Assembly (NCBI GenBank): GCA_016302935.1
Contig: JAEDMO010000033.1
Location: 1-9,949 of the forward strand
Length of the DNA stretch: 9,949 nucleotides
Origin: Bacilli bacterium
Lineage (GTDB): Bacteria > Bacillota_I > Bacilli_A > RF39 > UBA660
Direction: 5' to 3'
In this document: positions 6,595-9,949 of the stretch, one piece after another
Layout of the letters: each line of letters begins with the position of its first letter
Position numbering within the stretch: position 1 is the first letter of the stretch
Made by a program: the position numbers and the translations under genes
Notes under the pieces: generated by a model
The model's database searches: none
Told to the model about the DNA's origin: nothing
What the model saw: only the letters and a program-made list of their open reading frames with translations

Positions 6595-8406
6595 ATGGGT
6601 AGTGGTATTTATTTTCCCATAAGTGCGATTCCATTTTGTATTTTACTAATTATTCTTTGTTTTTCAAAAAAGACGGTTATTACTAATGAGACTAAAATAT
6701 ATAAATATCTGGTTATAACTAATTTTGTTGGTTTAATCCTTGAACTATTATGTACCTATGCATCAATTATCAGTACATCAATGCCGGTTTTAAGTGATAT
6801 TATTTTAAAAAGTTATTTAGTATACAATATAGTTTGGACATTTATTTTAACCGCATATGTATATTATGTTTCCAAAATCAACAATGATAAAATTGTAAGC
6901 AAGCATATTAAAACGATATCAGCCATAGTGCTCCCAATCTCAGTAATTATAACATATATTTTAAAATGTAATTTAGTCGTTTCTCCCGACTTTACGGTTC
7001 GCTATACCAATGGACCTAGTGTAATTTTTACATATAGTATATGTGGCCTTTTCATCGCTCTAATGATTATCTTTATGTCAAGTAATATCCATAACTTAAA
7101 AAACAAAAAATATATCCCAATATATGTATTTTTAGTAACAATCATTTTAGGAATTGCCATTCAAATAAAATTTCCTGGTCTTTTAATCATGACTTTCATT
7201 GAAACACTAACATTAGCTATAATGTATTTTACCATTGAAAACCCAGATGTAAGATTTATCGAAGAACTTAGTCGAAATAAAAAGTTATTAGAAGATACCC
7301 TTCAAGATAAATCCAACTTCCTATTTAGAATGAGCAACGAAATAACTCAACCAATAAAAAACATTGAAATGATTACTAAAAAAATATCTGATGAAAAAAA
7401 TAAAAAATTAATTGAAGAGGGTATTCATAATATTGCATATGAAACCAAGAATATCAATAGCATTATTAATGATATTCTTGATACTTCAAATATTAATGAG
7501 GATAACATTAAAAAATATAAAGATAAATATAGTATCAAAAGAATTTATGACGAAATATCAATTAAAATAGGCAAAAAAATTGAAAATAAAAATATTAAAT
7601 TTACCTCTAATATCAGCGAAAATGTACCAAATTATCTATATGGAGATTTCATTAAATTAAAACAAATAATTTATAATCTTCTAAACGATTCTATAAAAAA
7701 TAAAACTAATTATATTAATATGAGTATTGATAGCATTATAAAAAACAACGTGTGTCGTTTAATTATTACGATAGAAGATACAGTAACAAACCTAGATGCT
7801 TATAAAATAAATGATATATTAGCAATTAAAACAAAAATAAATAAAGAAGACCTTGATCAACTAGAAAAAGAAAATGCTAATCTACAAACAATTTATAAGA
7901 CAATAAAGTATTTAGGAGGTAGCCTAATTATTAAATCAAATGATAATGGAAGAGAATTTATAATTAGTATAGATGAATTAATATTCAAAGAAAAAACAAA
8001 TCAACCATTTAAAAACTATGATAATTTAATAACAAGTAAATTTAAAATATTAATAATTGATAATAAAACATCCTTTATAAATGAAATAACCGAAAAGTTA
8101 AAAGACTATGATGTTGAAACATTTACTAATTTTTCTGGTTTAGACGCTATTAATAAAATCCAAAATGGAGCTAGATATGATCTTATTTTACTGGATGATG
8201 AAATGAAACAAATAAGTGGTTATGAAGTATTTAAAAAATTAAAAAACATAAAAAAATTTAAAACACCCGTAATAATTACTTTAGAAAAAGATAAAGAATT
8301 TATTAAAAAGCATTATATAAATGATGGATTTAGTGATTATTTATTAAAAAGTGATATAGATAATGAATTAAAAAGAATTATGGATAGATATTATTTCTAT
8401 AAATAA
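6595..8406 (+). CDS. Membrane hybrid histidine-kinase homologue, probable pseudokinase, with receiver domain
   Basis: A 603-residue protein. About seven membrane helices (near 7-23, 37-56, 66-93, 107-124, 142-161, 173-190, 192-213) are followed by a short linker. Next come a HisKA-like helix pair (about 240-300), an ATPase-like domain (about 335-462) and a receiver domain (483-600). The H-box reads FRMSNEITQP (244-253) where MSHEIRTP is typical, so Asn248 replaces the phospho-accepting His. The N-box reads NLLNDSIK (361-368), with Asp365 at the Mg-binding Asn. The G1 box DTG is DTV (395-397), and the G2 glycines are replaced by ENANLQ (426-431). The receiver keeps Asp489, phospho-site Asp534 and Lys585, but the second acidic residue is Asn490 and the conserved Thr/Ser position is shifted. 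Autokinase activity is therefore unlikely; the receiver could take phosphate from another kinase. ATG 6595 has SD GAGGTGA six bases upstream; an in-frame GTG at 6586 is part of that SD. It sits between the synthetase and capA-like genes. Confidence 0.88.
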   Translation: MGSGIYFPISAIPFCILLIILCFSKKTVITNETKIYKYLVITNFVGLILELLCTYASIISTSMPVLSDIILKSYLVYNIVWTFILTAYVYYVSKINNDKIVSKHIKTISAIVLPISVIITYILKCNLVVSPDFTVRYTNGPSVIFTYSICGLFIALMIIFMSSNIHNLKNKKYIPIYVFLVTIILGIAIQIKFPGLLIMTFIETLTLAIMYFTIENPDVRFIEELSRNKKLLEDTLQDKSNFLFRMSNEITQPIKNIEMITKKISDEKNKKLIEEGIHNIAYETKNINSIINDILDTSNINEDNIKKYKDKYSIKRIYDEISIKIGKKIENKNIKFTSNISENVPNYLYGDFIKLKQIIYNLLNDSIKNKTNYINMSIDSIIKNNVCRLIITIEDTVTNLDAYKINDILAIKTKINKEDLDQLEKENANLQTIYKTIKYLGGSLIIKSNDNGREFIISIDELIFKEKTNQPFKNYDNLITSKFKILIIDNKTSFINEITEKLKDYDVETFTNFSGLDAINKIQNGARYDLILLDDEMKQISGYEVFKKLKNIKKFKTPVIITLEKDKEFIKKHYINDGFSDYLLKSDIDNELKRIMDRYYFYK

Positions 8407-8461
8407 TTCTTTTAGATTAATGATAATAAATTAGTAATTATTTAAATAAGAAAGGATTATT

Positions 8462-9736
8462 ATGAAAAAAGTTGTAGCAATAATTATTATCTTATTAACA
8501 ATAGGTTGCTCTAATGACAATGAAAATCAAAATACCCAAACGGTAAGCAATAATTATGATGAAATACTAACATATTTTGCCGAAGATAAAAATATTACAT
8601 CAGATTTTTTAGAATATATAAAAAATAATTATAGTGATGATTTAATAAATAAATTAGCTGAATCTTTAAAAAACAATAAATATCAAGAATCATTTTGGCA
8701 TACCTATACCGGTAATTCCCTTAAAACATTGATACATCTAAAAGAAAAAAATCTTGAAAATACCAAAATAATTAATAAAAAAGGTGATATTACACTAAGC
8801 TTTGTTGGTGATGTATCCCTAGCAGATAACTGGGATATAATGCCTAAATATGACGAAAGAAAAATAGGTATCTATGGTGTATTAGATGAAGAAGTATTAA
8901 GTATCATGAATAATGCTGACATAATGGTAGCCAATAATGAATTTACCCTAAGTAATAGAGGTACTAGGTTAAATAAAGCATATACTTTCAAAGGAGACCC
9001 TAAAAGAGCTAGTATTTATAAAGAAATGGGCGTTGATTTAGTAAGCTTAGCCAACAATCACATATATGATTATGGTCACGATGCCTTCATCGATACCTTA
9101 AATACCCTTAAAAGTCAAGATATCGCCTTTGTTGGGGCAGGTAACAACATTGAAGAAGCTAAAAAGCCATATTATTATATTATCAACGGTTATAAAATAG
9201 CATTTTTAAATGCCACAAGAGCAGAGAAAAATATCATTACCCCAGAAGCTACCGAAAATAAAGAAGGAGTATTTAGATGCTATGATCCATCACTATTTAT
9301 AGAAGAAATCCAAAAAGCCAAACAAGAAAGCGATTATGTTGTAGCCTTAATTCATTGGGGAAAAGAACAAAGTCACAACCTAGAACAAGTACAAATAGAT
9401 ACCGGCAAAAAATATATAGATGCTGGTGCCGACGTTTTAGTTGGTAGTCATGCCCATGTTTTACAAGGCATGGAAATATATAACGGAAAACTAATCGCCT
9501 ACAACTTAGGAGACTTTCTCTTTAATGATTGGACTACTGAAACAGGAATATTAAATGTAAACATCGCTAACGATGGCAAATTAAGTTATAAATTTATCCC
9601 TTGTCTTCAAAGCAACGTTAAAACAAGTTTGTTAAAAGGAGATAAAAAAACGAATCTTATAAATAAAATGCAAAATTGGTCATATAATGTTCAAATTGAC
9701 GAAAACGGCTATATTAATTATTATGATAATAATTAA
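8462..9736 (+). CDS. CapA-family metallophosphatase-like lipoprotein
   Basis: A 424-residue protein. A lysine start and hydrophobic stretch (4-14) end in TIGC, with Cys16 followed by Ser and an Asn-rich stretch, as in a lipoprotein held on the outer face of the membrane. The residue three before the Cys is Thr rather than Leu, so the lipobox is slightly off consensus. A helical region (about 32-92) containing WHTYTGNS (79-86) precedes the catalytic domain (about 108-380). CapA/PgsA (PGA_cap) motifs appear intact: FVGDV (114-118), ANNE (157-160), SLANNHIYDYG (195-205), HWGKE (298-302), GSHAHVLQG (328-336) and YNLGDFLF (347-354). These Asp, His and Asn residues form a calcineurin-type metal site. 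CapA proteins are tied to poly-gamma-glutamate capsule or other surface polymers, but no capB or capC homologue is visible, so a capsule role is not established. SD AAAGGA (8451-8456) precedes the ATG. The gap to the previous gene is 55 bases with no terminator. Confidence 0.9.
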   Translation: MKKVVAIIIILLTIGCSNDNENQNTQTVSNNYDEILTYFAEDKNITSDFLEYIKNNYSDDLINKLAESLKNNKYQESFWHTYTGNSLKTLIHLKEKNLENTKIINKKGDITLSFVGDVSLADNWDIMPKYDERKIGIYGVLDEEVLSIMNNADIMVANNEFTLSNRGTRLNKAYTFKGDPKRASIYKEMGVDLVSLANNHIYDYGHDAFIDTLNTLKSQDIAFVGAGNNIEEAKKPYYYIINGYKIAFLNATRAEKNIITPEATENKEGVFRCYDPSLFIEEIQKAKQESDYVVALIHWGKEQSHNLEQVQIDTGKKYIDAGADVLVGSHAHVLQGMEIYNGKLIAYNLGDFLFNDWTTETGILNVNIANDGKLSYKFIPCLQSNVKTSLLKGDKKTNLINKMQNWSYNVQIDENGYINYYDNN

Positions 9737-9749
9737 TATAGTCTTTTTT
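9707..9749 (+). terminator. Strong Rho-independent terminator overlapping the capA-like 3' end
   Basis: A perfect 15-bp stem (9709-9723 with 9727-9741) and a TGA loop extend by one G.U (9708.9742) and one G-C pair (9707-9743) to 17 bp, followed by six Ts (9744-9749). The stem contains the last codons and the stop codon (9734-9736) of the capA-like gene. A short A run before the stem (9702-9705) would give a weak U-tract on the other strand. It separates the three-gene unit from spoVS. Confidence 0.9.
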
Positions 9750-9797
9750 CTTATCTTTAGCATAATATTTATTGTACAAGAAAGGAAGAAAAAAATT

Positions 9798-9949
9798 ATG
9801 GAAACACTTAAAGTTGGAACCAAATCAAATCCATCTTCAGTAGCGGGAGCCTTAGCCAATGTCATAAGAGAAAAAGGCATCGTAGAAATTCAAGCGATAG
9901 GTGCTGGAGCGCTAAACCAAGCAATAAAAGGAATAGCTATAGCAAGAGG
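9798..9949 (+). CDS. spoVS: Stage V sporulation protein S (5' part, cut by window end)
   Basis: The first 50 codons plus two bases of the next are present. The translation begins METLKVGTKSNPSSVAGALA and later contains EIQAIGAGALNQAIK and GIAIARG. This closely follows the SpoVS family as I know it from Bacillus (MEILKVSAKSSPNSVAGALA, then EIQAIGAGALNQAVKAVAIARG). SpoVS is a small Alba-like protein of about 86 residues needed for spore coat assembly and late sporulation in Bacillus; homologues also occur in non-spore-formers. The A+G-rich SD AAAGGAAG (9781-9788) lies about ten bases before the ATG. The gene comes 61 bases after the capA-like stop and behind a strong terminator, so it should have its own promoter. 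No convincing sigma-A promoter is visible in that gap; CATAATAT (9761-9768) resembles sporulation-type -10 elements. Confidence 0.95.
   Translation, partial: METLKVGTKSNPSSVAGALANVIREKGIVEIQAIGAGALNQAIKGIAIAR

Noticed and set aside
9680..9880. Minus-strand open frame across the terminator and the spoVS start
   Set aside because: It runs through the terminator stem and opposite conserved spoVS codons, and its product is low-complexity.
1..9949. CRISPR array, tRNA or rRNA gene, insertion sequence, phage genes
   Set aside because: No regularly spaced repeats, cloverleaf-like sequence, transposase motifs or inverted-repeat ends were seen on either strand.

Overview
The window looks like the chromosome of a low-G+C member of the Bacilli (Firmicutes), probably one of the poorly cultured gut lineages near Erysipelotrichia, RF39 or the Mollicutes. 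The supports are strong A+T bias, a comN-like gene directly before a fused secDF (an arrangement known from Bacillus), A+T-rich sigma-A-like promoters, purine-rich Shine-Dalgarno (SD) sites, and a spoVS start at the right edge. Every complete gene ends in TAA and no in-frame TGA interrupts the reading frames, while Trp is TGG, so the standard bacterial code fits better than Mycoplasma code 4. All genes are on the + strand.

Layout: (1) 1-42, the possible last codons of an upstream gene, followed by a hairpin that looks like its terminator. (2) 207-2674, a comN-family small gene and secDF, 17 bases apart and probably co-transcribed. (3) 2692-4685, a promoter with extended -10, a structured leader of about 100 nt, rpsB (ribosomal protein S2 with an added C-terminal Rho_N-like tail), tsf (EF-Ts) and a terminator. 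The usual pyrH-frr continuation is absent. (4) 4713-9749, a strong-looking extended -10 promoter, then a divergent AMP-forming acyl/aryl adenylate synthetase, a seven-helix membrane histidine-kinase-like protein fused to a receiver domain, and a CapA-family lipoprotein. The run is closed by a 17-bp-stem terminator. (5) 9798-9949, the first 50 codons of spoVS.

The first half is housekeeping: protein export (SecDF) and translation (S2, EF-Ts). The second half is more unusual. Three genes appear to form one transcription unit with no internal terminator. Its membrane kinase-like protein has Asn in place of the phospho-accepting His and altered ATP-site boxes, yet keeps the receiver phospho-Asp. 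Its adenylating enzyme has substitutions at several core motifs that normally hold ATP. Its third member is an apparently intact CapA-type metallo-enzyme anchored outside the membrane. This trio is the best candidate for an undescribed system: a pseudokinase-based sensor linked to envelope modification. The function is inference; the motif losses are read directly.
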